Assembly: GCF_010093815.1 (NCBI RefSeq)
Contig: NW_022985559.1
Coordinates: forward strand, 1,490,695 to 1,554,694
DNA length: 64,000 bases
Direction of reading: 5' to 3'
Origin: Pseudovirgaria hyperparasitica
Lineage: Eukaryota; Ascomycota; Dothideomycetes; Acrospermales; Acrospermaceae
The notes under the pieces are model-generated. The model did not search any database, was not told where the DNA came from, and saw only the letters and a list, made by a program, of their open reading frames with translations. The translations under genes were made by a program, and so were the position numbers. The first letter of the stretch is position 1. Every line of letters starts with the position of its first letter. This document shows, in pieces, positions 25,646 through 38,063 of the stretch.

Positions 25646-27081
25646 ATGGTTGCTCCGGATCGAATCAACGGGACCGGCGGATCTGGCGCGGCGGCACAAA
25701 CACGGCCGTCAACGATTACGCATGATGTACTTACTGCACCCTTGCCGAATCCGTCGCTCCAGGTCACCGCGGATCATGGCTTGAAGGCCGTGGAAGCGCC
25801 GGTGTATGCGCCTAGACGAGGGGAGGTGTTGCTGCAGATCAAGACGACTGGGATATGTGGGTGAGGCGCGCCGACGTTCGGAAATTCACGTGCAATTGGG
25901 TCACTGATGCGTGCGCGACAGGTCAGACATTCATTTCTGGAAGATGGGCCGTATTGGCAGTTTGATTGTTGAGGGAGACTGCATCTTGGGCCATGAGGCT
26001 GCTGGCGTGGTTTTGAGGTGTGGTGACGGTGTGACTACACTGCGGCCAGGTTCGATGAGATGTGTGTGATTCGCGAGAAGCTTCGCTGACTCTCCTGAAG
26101 GCGACCGTGTGGCTCTGGAACCTGGTGCGCCGTGTGAGAACTGCTTTCTCTGCCAGGAGGGCCGCTATAATCTCTGCGAAGCCGTCAAGTTCTCGGGTGT
26201 ATACCCCGACCACGGCACGCTGCAGCGATACAAAGTACATCCCGCAAAGTGGTGTCATAAGTACGCTTCTCAGCATGCATACTTCCACTTCATGTCCCAG
26301 TACCGAATTCATACACTGACAAACATCCCAGACTCCCTGCTAATCTGACATACTCCCAAGGCGCTCTCCTCGAGCCCCTATCCGTCGTCATGCACGGCAT
26401 AAAATCTGCCGGCGTCTCGCTCGGCCGTGGCACAGTTGTATGCGGCGCCGGTCCAATCGGACTCATCGCCCTCGCAGCAGCCCGCGCATCTGGTTCGCAT
26501 CCCATCGTAATCACAGACCTCGAACCGCGACGCCTTGCGTTCGCAAAGGACTTCGTGCCGACCGTAATACCGTACCAGATCAGTAGAGATCTCGACGCAC
26601 AAGCAAACGCAAACGAGATCCGGAAGTTATTTGGACGAAGCGGCGGGAGTGGTGACGGCGACGAGGACTATTTCGCGCCACATACGGTGCTGGAATGCAC
26701 GGGTGTGGAGAGTAGTATCTGTACGGGGATATACACTGTGAGGAGAGGCGGGACGGTCATGGTGATTGGGGTTGGGAGGCCGATTATCAATAATGTGCCG
26801 TTTATGCACCTGTCTTTGGCTGAGGCGAGTACATGTCTGACTTCGTAGAAATGTAGGCTGATACTGATTTTCTCCAGATTGATCTGAAGTTCATCAACCG
26901 CTACCGGGATACCTGGCCTGCGGGCATGGCATGTCTGAGCGGGGGCATACTGGATCTGGATAAGTTGGTCACGCATGTGTTTCCCTTGGAGCGGGCGATG
27001 GATGCCATGCGCTTGTGCTCGGATGTTAGTCAAGGGAGCATCAAGGTTCAGATTGTGGATGAGGTTGACGGGGCATTTTGA
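25646..27081 (+). CDS. L-arabinitol 4-dehydrogenase-like zinc alcohol dehydrogenase
   Basis: Medium-chain Zn dehydrogenase of the sorbitol/xylitol/L-arabinitol group, acting on polyols with NAD+ in pentose catabolism. Five exons: introns at 25861-25921, about 26050-26100, 26261-26332 and 26826-26878. Catalytic zinc site: TGICGSDIHFW and GHEAAG. Structural zinc loop: GAPCENCFLCQEGRYNLCE with four Cys. Rossmann motif GAGPIGLIALAA, followed by ITDLEPRRL, whose acid fits NAD+ preference. LAD-specific words include LECTGVESS and THVFPLERAMDAM. An insert GRSGGSGDGDED at about 26630-26670 is extra compared with the usual enzyme. Intron 2 uses a weak donor, GTTCGA. Exact polyol specificity is inference; the xylitol and sorbitol enzymes are close alternatives. 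Confidence 0.87.
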
Positions 27082-27869
27082 GTACTTTCTCTTACTCCTG
27101 AGTGAGTGTCAATGTACTGTCACAATAGGGCAAATGATGCGAGGGATCACCAACGAGTGCTAAGATATGTCCATACTCCACCTTCAGAACGTTATACTGA
27201 CGAGTGCTCGTGTCAAGCCTCACGCAAATGCTATGCGTGATATGCGAATAGCTACGTCGCAAGTCACGCTTCCAGCACGAACAAGATACGTGTCATACTC
27301 CCATGAGGCTAAACAAGTGAAACAATTCCGCAGTGACTCGTTCAAGCGTAGAGGGATTGAACTTGGCCGTATCTATTGCACAGACATCAAACAAGATGTG
27401 ACTTTTGCAACGGGAACTTCAATGGGCTGTCTTTGATAGGAAAGGGATGTGATATAACCACTGTACATGTTCCAGACATTCTTATAAATATGGGACACGG
27501 CTGATATGTGTAGTTTGATAGTTCTTTGATTGAGCGATGCTTAATCAAGGAGCCATCTGCGTCTGTATGGTGAATCCAATCGGAGTAAGAAAGTGTGGTT
27601 TTAGTTCGATTGCTAGAGAGCCACGAAGTGAATAGGGTTGGAGCGGCTCCATCAATGATAAACCTCAGCTAGAGCAAGATAGAACGGTTTAAGCACGCCG
27701 AATAGCCGTGAACGATGACTTCACCATTGTGGCTGATGCTAGTGGCTTACGCGTTCACCAAGCTAGTCCGGCCCCACTTCCGGGACCCATTTGCCAAGTA
27801 AAACGCCGTTAAAGGTCGCCCGGATCGACTCCGACGCTGCCCTGCGATTTGTCGACCTCCCCTCTAGTT
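27082..27869. other. Intergenic between LAD-like and IQ-motif genes
   Basis: 788 bp without a supportable gene. Short frames (27167-27436, 89 codons) have no domain and no homology that I recognise. Confidence 0.4.
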
Positions 27870-29669
27870 ATGACCGAATCTCCACGACAGAGTCTCCAGT
27901 CTCCCGGGCAGGCATCCCAGGCGGACAGGGAAAAGGAGCTGGAAAAGAAGCATGAGGGATCATTCGATGCCCTCACTCGGCGCAAGCGCGACTCGGCGGC
28001 CATTCTTATCCAGAAGAACTATCGCGGCTATCGCACGAGACAACAGCTGAAGGGGTTGACGCTTCACCCGTCGGATCGCTGGATTGAGGTCAGCATGCGC
28101 AATTGGAACGTTGCAACTCGTGCTAATATATGTCTTCTGCTGTCTAGGCTGTCAAAGAAGGTCAGATATACCGGCCCCTCGAGCACGACTGATCTGAGAG
28201 CCATAACGAGGGGAAGTCACTGACACACCACAGCACAATGGCGCAAGGCCGCTCGCCCAATGTCGCGCTCAAAGCGCTCCGAGTCTCAAACCCTTCAAGC
28301 CCCCGAAATTGGCACACGGCCGCGTTCGCAATCGGAAGCATTGAAGACATGGAAGCGTGTCGGCGCAATCGCAATGCACGCCGGCGGCGACGACTCAGAC
28401 ACCTCCACAGACCTCTCCGATATCCCTGAAGAGGAGCGCATGGAGTACAAGAACCGCAGAGCGCGGGAGAAGCGTGAGCGCGAGAAGACGGCCAAGATGA
28501 TGGACCTGCAGTATTGGCTGGAGATGGTCGATCCGAAACACCGGTACGGCAGTAACCTGAGGGCATATCACGAGGAGTGGAAGAACTCGGGCACGAATGA
28601 GAATTTCTTCGCGTGGTTGGACGAGGGCGAGGGGAGGAATATTGAGGTGCCGACGGTGCCGAGGGAGAGGTTGGATCGGGAGCAAGTAAGATATCTCACG
28701 AGGGAGGAGCGCATGGATTATCTTGTCACGGTGGATGCTGAAGGGCGCTTGTGTTGGGCGAAGAATGGGAAGCGGATCTCGACTACGATGGACTACAAAG
28801 ACAGCGTGCGTGGAGTGGTCCCAGCAGATGATCCGACACCATCGTTCCGCGACGCTGGCGGTAAATTGCCACGAAGAGGATCCTCTTCGTCCAGCGACAG
28901 TGCTTCGTCTGGCAGCGTCATCAGCGAAGAGGCCGAACATTATGTCAATCATGATTTGGACAAGGCGAAGGGTCTGAGGAAAGTCAAGCACGTCTCTGCA
29001 GCGGTTGTGTTCAATAGACTGCTTCAAGGAACCGTGAAGCCGAATTCTTGGATCTTTGTTGCAGACACATCTTTTCGTCTATACGTTGGCATCAAGCAAT
29101 CGGGCGCCTTCCAACACAGTTCGTTCTTGAATGGGGCACGCATATCAGCTGCAGGTCTGATTAAAATCAAAGACGGACAACTCCGACGTTTGTCACCACT
29201 AAGCGGACATTATAGGCCTCCAGCAGCTAACTTTCGCGCGTTTGTTCATTCCCTGCGAGACACGGGCGTGGACATGTCGCGAGTCTCCATATCGCGCTCC
29301 TACGCTGTGCTAGCTGGACTCGAGGCATACGTCAAGACTCGAAGAAAGATCAAGCACGGGTTCCAGCACAGCAAGGAGCATAAAGACAAGATTCTGCACC
29401 CAGAGGAGGTCAAACGACGCGAAGAAGCTCAGATGGACAAATCTGAAGCGGCCAAGAGAGAGCGCGAGGTGTTAGCGATTGAAGCTCAACGCGAGGAGCA
29501 GAAACGGAAAGAAAACAGCTTCTTCCACTCGAAGATCTGGCGCAAATTGAAGCGGCTGTCGGTCAGTGAAAAGGATCGCGGCAAGACGCCTGCGCAGAAG
29601 CGACCGGTCCATCAACCAGGCCAGGACGCAGAGGATGGGATACCTCCTGACGGCAAGATTCGTAGCTGA
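27870..29669 (+). CDS. IQ-motif (calmodulin-binding) protein
   Basis: Fungal protein of about 560 residues with an N-terminal IQ motif, IQKNYRGYRTRQQLKG, preceded by RRKRDSAAILIQ; it should bind calmodulin. Three exons: 27870-28088, a 13-nt microexon 28148-28160, and 28234-29669; the join reads RWIEAVKEAQWRKAARP. The body has no enzyme domain that I recognise. It has conserved-looking blocks LQYWLEMVDPKHRYGSNLR, RLCWAKNGKRISTT and WIFVADTSFRLYVGIKQSG, a Ser-rich patch (GSSSSSDSASSGS) and a long basic/acidic coiled region near the C-terminus (KHKDKILHPEEVKRREEAQ). Function unknown; a cytoskeletal or signalling adaptor is a guess. Confidence 0.82.
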
Positions 29670-31548
29670 AGATCGGGGTCTCATTCGACTCCAGGACCAG
29701 CATATATAATGTCTATGATGATGGACGGCACTTGGGTTGGTCCGCGTGCAGAAAGTGCTGGATCCTTTGCGAGGCACATCAAGGAAGCGTTTCATACACT
29801 AACCAGCCGCCATGGCACCATCCAAGGTGAATGCACTCCAGATGAGCTGTCGCTGGCGCCTATGCATCTATGAAGTAAGATGCAGGAACATTCGCTTTCC
29901 GATTCGCACAGACCATGGCAATGTTCTGCCAGGGGGGCTTCTAAGGTCCGGCAGCACATGCAAATACCCGGGACACCTGGTGCAGTAATCGATATACCAC
30001 CGCAGAGTGACGGTATCCGATTTGAATCCATGCATCTGTGCCAGTAACGTCGGATGGAGAGGCGGGACGGCGTAGAGAAGGGAGTACAGGGCGGCTCGAA
30101 GGGTAGGGATGTATATTACGGCCTGCGCAAAACTTGGTTTACAGTGCGCGAGAATACGACATGAGTCTCAGGGGTGTTTTGAGTGGGCATTTGCTACAGC
30201 AGCAGTGGAGGTGATGGTGGTCGCAGGGGTTGGTTTATTGCTGCGTATTGTTACCCGGCTCTTTTCCCTATTACAGCTCTCCACACAAGGGTTCGCGCCA
30301 CAGCAACGCCACACAATGTCATCTTTGCCAACTTTTGCTCCTCGCCCGGCCGCATCCTCGCTTTCTTCCCTTGTCACTTGCAAAAATTGCAACTCTATGG
30401 TGGGGCTGGTGAAGTCAGACAGATATGCAGAATGCCTGCTTGTGCTTCTCATCCCTTGTAGCGACTCGGGTCGTGGATCGTGATACGCTCGTTCCTTTGC
30501 TTGGGGGATCCGCAACGCAAAGGACGCGTCTCACAGTTGGGCCCTCGGAAAATCAGAAGCAGCACGGCGAAGAGAGAGAAAGGCAAAGTTGGCATGGGAT
30601 TGTTGAAGGAGAGTCATGGCTTCTGCTGTGCTTGTCTTGCAAGCGAAACGTTTCGCATGCTATATCCCCGGTTGACACTTCGACATTCACTTCGCACTTT
30701 ATATACGCATACAGTAACCATATATTGCTAACAGCGGCTCAGGGCATCTCCACGCGACAACCGCCATCTGCCACAGACTCCCGCCAGGACTAGTAGATCT
30801 TCAAAGACGCCTCATAACATTGTGGATCCCTGCTGCTGTCTGCCAAGTTCGCTTCCGGAGACGTCAAGCCACTTCCAACCGCTATCTCCATATCGAGTCG
30901 TCTCCATCTTCGATGAGGATCACGAAATCGACCAGTCAAACATATATTCCAGCCACACTTGCTCCATCTGAGGCTTGACGTCTATCCTCAAAAGTACATG
31001 CCGCTCCAAGAGCCCCCTCCCCCCTGAGGCAAGGCCTGTGATACAGTGACTGCTGCTGCAACCATGCTGCCCTACTCGTCTACACCTACCCCGGCCATAC
31101 CTCCACTCAACCCCGTTTGTTCACCCGTGATGCTGGAGCAAAGTGACGCAATACCATCCACCTGCTTCCCCGACATGCTGTGGCTTCCGCGTAACATCGA
31201 CTTCACCCAGAAGTCGTCGAGTTGCAGCCACAAAAACAGGTTTCCCCATGCTATCCTACCCTTTGCCGACCAGTCAAACCCGATCACGCCTCTGTTGGAG
31301 GCCATGACTCTAGCAAAACACGACACATGAACGCTTGGGGCCCCCTCCTCGATCCGGTAATCAGCTCCTCATCATTGCTATACAAGCTACGTCATGGTGA
31401 GAGGAGCTCATGCTGCCATCATAACCAATCTATGCTTCCCCCCAGTCCAAGTGTTATCCCATCTCGAACCCCATCCTCATAAAACTCCCCAACTGCCCCT
31501 CTTTACACTACAGCCTTCTTTTCCTCACACGTCTCTGACGGAATTTTT
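29670..31548. other. Long intergenic / probable leader of the repeat-protein gene
   Basis: 1879 bp. Several open frames exist (30109-30483, 31046-31330) but none shows a domain, consistent codon use or splice logic. From about 30940 the sequence is CT-rich and ends with a GAATTTTT patch just before the ATG at 31549. A long 5' UTR with or without introns is the simplest reading. Confidence 0.4.
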
Positions 31549-34500
31549 ATGAGTACCCATTCCTCCATATCCTCCAGTAGCTCTTACACCTACTACTCGT
31601 TTCCCCCGACACCCACCAGATCCTCCCCGGGCTCTACTTCTAATACTCCCACCCCAAAGCCTGCTAGTAGTCGAAGTTCCAAAGCTATGCCATCCCCTGC
31701 TGCTGGAAAGGGCAGTGACGCACCTCGCACCCCTACAAAGCTCGGTCGTAAGCCCCAGTCACAGGCCACGTCGAAGCTTGGCAAGGCTGGCGAGCAAGCG
31801 AAATCTACGGCTGCCAAGGGCGGATCGGATCCGCCCAAGTTGCCATCGAAGCCTGAGGCTGGCGATGTAACGGAGAAGGCCGAAGACGTTTCGAGCAAGG
31901 CACAAGAAGTTCCGGAGAAAGCACAGGACGTCTCAGAGAAAGCACAAGACATCCCAGACAAAGCACAAGAAGTCCCAGACGAGGCAAGTAAAGCCACCAG
32001 TGACACCGCCGACGAAACAACGGGCAAAGTCTCCCAAGCCGGAGATGACGCCAAGGGCGCCCTAGAAGAAGTCGAGCCGAAGCCAATCGATGAAGACGAA
32101 GAAAAGGAAACCACAGAGAATGTAGAAGAGACTGCCGACGACACCGCTGACGATGCAACCGTGAAAGCTGGTGACACAGCCGACGAGACCGACGACACGC
32201 AGGAGGAAGCCGGCACCAAAGATGGCGGTGCACAAAAGACCGGCTCGGGAGTCCTGAGTGGTGCCAAAGGCCTAGCTGGGCAGGCTTCAAATCTTGCTGG
32301 AAAGTCGGCCAAGGATCCGAAACAAGCGGCGGAAGATCTACCAGAAGACGCACAAGATGCTGCCGGAGAGACTGCTGAGGGTGCCAAAGACACGACAGGA
32401 GAGGTCGCGAAAGATACCCAGGATACTGCTGAAGATGCTAAAGATACTGCTGAGGATACTGCCGAAGATGCTAAAGACGCGGCTGAGGATACCACCGAAG
32501 ACGCCAAAGCCACTACTAAAGATACCACCGAAGACGCTAAAGACACTGCGGAGGACACTGTAGAAGACACCAAGGACACTGCAGAAGAAACTGTAGAAGA
32601 CGCCAAGGACACTGCAGAAGAAACTGCAGAAGACGCCAAGGACACTGCGGAAGAAACCAAAGACGGAGCCGGCGACACTGCAAGCGATACCGTCAACGGC
32701 GTCAAAGACACCGCCGAGGACACCACCGGCCAAGACCTACCCGACATCCCCGGTCTCGAGCTCCTCAAAGGCCTCTCCCCAGACGAGGACGGCCTAATCA
32801 AGGACGCAAACGGCGACTACATCGGCAAGCTCGCCGAAGGAGACGCAGAAGACCTCGTCGGCTACGAAATCGGAGACGACGGCGAGATCCTCGACGACGA
32901 CGGCGACCTCGTCGGCCGCTGTGAATTACTGCCTGAAAAGGTCCAAGCACTCAAGGACGAGGCTACGAGTGGCGCGGCGCCAAAGCTGCCCGGTTTGGAG
33001 ATTCTGAAAGGCTTCACTGTTGATGCGACCGGGCTTGTTCTTAATGAGGATGGGGATACCATTGGCCAGCTTACTGAGGGCAATCCTAGGGAATTGATGG
33101 GACGTGAGTTCAATGAGAAGGGCGAGATTCTCGATGACGATGGGAATGTCATCGGTCGTGCCCGTGTCCATGAAGAAGCTGCCAACCTCGTTGATGACGT
33201 CGAAGATGGCGCGGAAGACGCTACTGATGCTGCGGATAATGCTGCTGACGGCGTGAAAGACAAGGCTGTTGATGGCGCAGAAGAGAAGGCTAAAGATGCC
33301 GTTGACGGCGCCAAGGACACATCCGAAGACGCCGAGGAAGCTGCCGAGGGTATTGAAGAAGACCTCCCTGGTGTCGAAGCTCTCGAGGGCAAAGAGATCA
33401 ATTCCGAGGGCGAGATCCTCGACGAGTCAGGCGAGGTGATCGGGAAGCTTGCCGAGGGCGACATCGCAGACGTCAAGGGCCTTACCGTGAACGAGAAGGG
33501 CGAGGTCGTCGACGCCGAAGGCAACGTGCTCGGCAAAGTCGAACTCGCTGAAGGCGCAGCCGAGAAACTCAAGGATGCCTCCAGCCTCATCGACGTGCGC
33601 ATCCTCGAAGGCCTGAAGGTTAACAAGAAGGGCAAAGTGCTCGACGAAGAAGGAGAGGAGATTGGCCACCTAACCGAAGGCGAGACCAAGGACGTCGCCG
33701 GCAAAACCATCAACGACAAGGGCGAGATCCTCGACAAGGAAGGAAAAGTCGTTGGCAAAGTCGAGATTACCTCTGGCGATGCCGCGATCGAAGCCATGAC
33801 TGCTCTCAAGGAGCGTCTCGGTGAGACGGCGGAGCCTGAGCCTGAGCTTAAAGAAATCACACCTGAGCTTGATATTCTTGAGGGGCTGAAGGTCAATAAG
33901 AAGGGCCAGGTCCTGAATGAGGATGGAGAGCCGATTGGCGAGTTGATTGAAGGAGAGCTTGCGAAATGTGCTGGTAAGAAAATCAATGAGAAGGGAGAGG
34001 TCGTCGATAAGGATGGGAATGTTCTCGGCAAAGTCAAGACACTCCCGCAGGAGGTTGAGGTATCTCCCGAAGACGCCACGGAGACTGCTGAAGGCGCCGT
34101 TGAAGGCACCGGAGAGGAAGCTGAGGGCGCTGCCGAGGACGCTCAGGCGACTGCTGAGGGAGCCGAAGGTGCAGCTGAAGATGCCGAAGGCGCTGCCGAA
34201 GACGCTGAAGGCGCAGCGGAAGACGTTGCAGAAGACGTCGAAGACAACCTGCCCCCTCTCTCCGCACTCGAAGGCCTAACCGTCAACAAGGCCGGCAAGC
34301 TCATCGACAGCAAAGGCACAGTCATCGGCGAACTGACAGAAGGCGATGCCAAAAAGCTGTTCAAGGCCGGCACCACATGTGACGCAGAAGGTCAGTTCTG
34401 GGACACCAAAGGCCACGTTATTGGTCGGGCCAAGACTGTCCCTGTCGAAGACCCCGACGAGGATGCCCCGTTTGCTGGTCTCGAGGGCTTGATTGTCGTC

Positions 34501-36926
34501 AAGGGAGGGCTGGTCGAAGACGAGAATGGTAATACTGTCGGACAGGTGACTGAGGGAGATGCGAAGAAGCTTGTTGGCCGTGCTGTGGACGAAGATGGTG
34601 ACATCATCGACAAGAAGGGCTCTGTTATCGGCCATGCAGAGCGCTACGAGGAGCCGGAGGAAGTGCAAGAACAACCCGAAGAGGAAGCTCCCGCCGATCT
34701 ATCTTCACTCGTAGGCAAGACAGTTAATAAGCAGGGCAATGTCATTGGCGACGAAGGTGTACCAATCGGACGTCTGGTCGAAGGGAACCCGAAAGAACTT
34801 GCTGGCAGGAAGATTGACGAGCAGGGTCAAATCTGGAACGACTCAGGAAAGGTGATTGGTCGCGTAGAATTGATCCCGGAGACGGAGCGTGAAGCCAAGC
34901 CCGAAGGACCGTTCTCCGGCCTCGAAGGCCTCCGTGTCGTCGAGGGCGGGAAGATTGCCGATGAAGATGGTAACGTGGTAGGCGAGATCGTCGAAGGGAA
35001 CGCCAAACGCCTGATTGGTCTCTCCGTCGATGAAGATGGTGATATTGTCGACAAATACGGCAACGTCAAGGGCCATGCCGAACCTCTCCCTGAGGAAGAG
35101 GACGAAGCTCCAGTCGATCTCTCCATCTTGGATAACAAGACCCTGAACAAGCAAGGCTTTGTCGTTGATGAGAATGGCATTCCATTTGGCCGTCTCGTCG
35201 AGGGCAATGTCAAGGAGCTCGCTGGTCGCAAGTGTGATGGCGAGGGTCAGATCCACGGTGATACTGGGAAGGTTGTCGGACGCTGCGAGCTCATCCCCGA
35301 GAACGAACGCGTCTCCCGTCCCGAAGGCCCCTTTGCCGGTCTCGAGGGTCTTGTCGTCAACAAAGAAGGCAAGGTCGAAGACGAAAACGGCAACGTTGTT
35401 GGTGAAATCACCGAAGGCAACGCCAAGAAGCTTGTTGGCCACAAGGTGGATGAGGATGGAGATATCATCGACAAGCACGGCAATGTCAAGGGACATGCCG
35501 AGCCATGGGAGGAAGAGGAACCAGAAGAGGAGGCTCCCGTAGACCTCTCTGCCCTAGCCGGTGCTATCGTTAACAAGGCCGGAAACGTGGTCGACGCCAA
35601 CGGGAATATTGTTGGAAAGATCTCTGAAGGTGATGTCAAGAACATGATTGGCAAGAAGGTCGATGGAAAGGGCCAGATCTGGGACAATTCTGGCAACGTC
35701 ATCGGACATGCTGAGCTCGCTGAGGGTGTGAATCAAGGCCCTGAAGGCCCATTTGCAGGCTTTGAGAGTCTCTCTGTCGCCAAGGATGGAACCATCGTAA
35801 CAGCCGACGGCTCGATCGTCGGACGCCTTGTCGAAGGTGACGCCAAAAAGCTCGTCGGATACAAGGTCGACGAGGACGGCGAGATCCTCGATAAAAAGGG
35901 TAACTCGATCGGCAAAGCCGAGCGCTGGGAACCGGAAGAGAAGCAGCGGAAGGTCAACCCCATGTCCGGCCGCCGCGTCAACAAAGAGGGCGAAGTCCGG
36001 GACGAGGACGGAAACATCCTGGGCCGCCTCACTGCCGGCGATCTCGGACACTGTACCGGCTTCGAGATCGACGATAACGGATACGTTGTTGACAACGACG
36101 GCAACAAGGTCGGCGAGGTCACTTTGCTGGAAAACATCGTCGAAGAGGAACCCGAGGCGGACGAGACAGAAGAAGACAAAAAGAAGCGTGAGGACGCCGA
36201 GCTCGCCAACAAAATGGGCAACATCTGCCAGCAAACCCTCGAGCGCATCCAGCCCGTCCTCAAACAAATCACCGATGTAAGTCGAACCTCCTATCCTACT
36301 CATGAATCATCCACTAACCCATTCCCCCCCCACAGCACATCGAAAAAGCCGACCGCACCCCACGCGAAGAACTCGACGAAGAAGAACTCGTCAACAACGT
36401 CAAGCCCCTCATCGAAGAAGGCTCGCGCATCCTGCAAGAATGCAACGGCTCGCTACGCGGCCTCGACCCGGACGGCCGCATCGCCGCGCAAGCCAAAGGC
36501 CGCTCCGGCACCCGCGAAGCCACCCCCGAGGAATACCGGCTCGCAGACCTCCTCAAGGAACTCACGTCCAACGTCGTCACCACCATCGACAACGCCAAGA
36601 AGAAGATCCAGGACATGCCGCATGCGAAGAAGAAGCTGAATCCGCTGTGGGGTCTGCTGTCCGAGCCGCTGTTCCAGATCATTGCTGCTGTGGGACTGTT
36701 GCTGACGGGTGTGTTGGGGTTGGTGGGCAGACTGCTGAATGGGCTGGGCTTGGGCGGGCTGGTGAATGGGCTGTTGGGGGGTTTAGGTATCGGCAAGCTT
36801 CTGAGCGGTCTTGGGCTCGGGAGCGTGACGGACGCGCTTGGGGGTGGTAAGGACAAGAAGAAGAGTGGTGGTGGTGTGAGTAATATCCCGATTGTGGGTG
36901 GGCTGCTTGGTGGTGGTGGAAAGTGA
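31549..36926 (+). CDS. Giant LEA-like / DUF3659 repeat protein with DUF6987-type C-terminus
   Basis: About 1,770 residues from two exons joined across an intron at about 36277-36335. Order of parts: a Ser/Pro/Thr-rich head (residues 1-90); an acidic LEA-like region with 11-residue repeats; about 14 units of roughly 70 residues (32735-36140), each a pair of half repeats with consensus VNKxGxVxDxxGxxIGxLxEG; and a helical C-terminal region starting about 36190 (NICQQTLERIQPVLKQITD) that ends in a glycine-rich hydrophobic tail (LLTGVLGLVGRLLNGLGL). The repeats match what I recall as DUF3659, and the C-terminus DUF6987, in proteins called LEA-domain proteins in Aspergillus and relatives. Strongly acidic overall. 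The hydrophobic tail suggests membrane anchoring. Function unknown; stress protection or a structural spacer are the obvious guesses. No enzyme motif. Confidence 0.88.
32422..32664 (+). repeat. LEA-like 11-residue (33-nt) tandem repeats
   Basis: Within the giant protein, about seven successive 11-residue units of the type AEDAKDTAEDT, with variants TEDAKATTKDT and VEDTKDTAEET. The hendecad period with alternating acid and Lys/Ala positions matches group-3 LEA helices. Third positions differ between units, so the array is not a fresh DNA duplication. Confidence 0.85.
34468..35940 (+). repeat. Higher-order 420-nt repeats in the DUF3659 array
   Basis: The units here alternate between two kinds. 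Kind A opens PFAGLEGL and ends GHAE; kind B opens LSxL, has NKQG, and ends in a Glu/Arg/Pro linker. Kind A starts at 34468, 34909, 35329 and 35749, spacings of 441, 420 and 420 nt. The array is therefore 3.5 copies of a 140-147-residue A+B block, which implies segmental duplication within the gene. Confidence 0.85.
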
Positions 36927-38063
36927 GGAATAATTCACTTTGGGTAATAAGAGCTTGGGTGTATGTTGGGTTTTCCTTCCAAAAAGTTGTATAATGTCTG
37001 TCTACCTGTGGCTTCTGTTTCGACTTGTAGTTGATGGCTCTTTTGCTTTTGCTTTTCGCCTCACGACCTGCGACGCGGATACTCTCTTTTGTTCATCATT
37101 TATGTCCTTTGGCTCACATACTTGTATATCTTTGGCGTTTGCTTGACGATGCCGTCGATGCGTGTACGACTCTATATTCTTCTGTTATTTAGCATAGCAT
37201 ATCATTTCCACTTCACACAACCTGCTACTGAGTTGAATTATTCCGAGTGTAGAGTATCTCGTAGTTCCTGGCTCCCTTCTTCACGAGGCTATCCCTCTTA
37301 CTAATAATAATATCAGGGGAGGAAGGTATTGTATGCTTCTTTGGGTACCTTTGAATTCCCAACTGTAGTACACGGCTCCTCCTTATAAAGTATATATGAT
37401 CTGATAGAAAGATCTATAATAAGTCACTGAGCTACTGACCCCTACATGTCCACCCTCCATTGCTTCCATCTTCTAGTAGACATACTATGATCTCGAATCT
37501 TGCTAAGCCATATAGCTAAAAAGCAAGAGTTTTGAAGTATGATGGAGTGTATATAGATAGAGTAGTAATATAAATGTAGGCACTGTTTCGTTCTTAGTAT
37601 ACATCTATCCGTTTCTAGTATATACATCGATTAACATATGCCTAGATAGACCAATTAGTATTAGTAGCAACGACGGAAAACGTCATGTCTGTGGAAAATG
37701 CTCGGATGACATTAAATGGCGAGGAAGCGGTATTTTTGGTCCTATGGTAGCATGGACTAAAGCTACTGGAGCCTCCAAGTGTCGAACGAAGTCTTCCTAA
37801 TAGCTGCCTAGCAGGGATCCAACCGGTCAATTGTGGGGGTTTTGGTGTTGTGATTCCAACGAGATCATTTCACGCGCCCCTCCTGTTCGTTGAGTCTTGC
37901 CCCACTTACCCCTCCTCGCCTCAAGTTGAGTGTATATAAAGCTCGCTCTTTGCCCCTGCGCATTTCTCCCCCAACGAAATTGAACTTCTTTCTAACTATC
38001 CAGACAGTCTTTGTTATACTTGTTTGCTCATTCTCCTTCGTCAACAAACACAATTTGTACGCA
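36927..38063. other. Intergenic between the repeat-protein gene and THI5
   Basis: About 1.1 kb. The first 400 bp look like a 3' UTR. 37380-37660 is AT-rich with TATATAG-type words. 37860-38060 is the CT-rich THI5 promoter and leader, with a GTATATAAAG TATA-like box at 37931-37940. No gene seen. Confidence 0.5.

Noticed and set aside
31046-31330. 94-codon frame upstream of the repeat-protein gene
   Set aside because: No domain; the location and CT-rich context fit a long 5' leader better.
31593-36303. Very long antisense open frames (up to about 415 codons) across the repeat-protein gene
   Set aside because: They are mirrors of the GAC/GCC/GAG-rich repeats, are Ser/Leu/Pro-rich without domains, and the sense frame has clear repeat structure.
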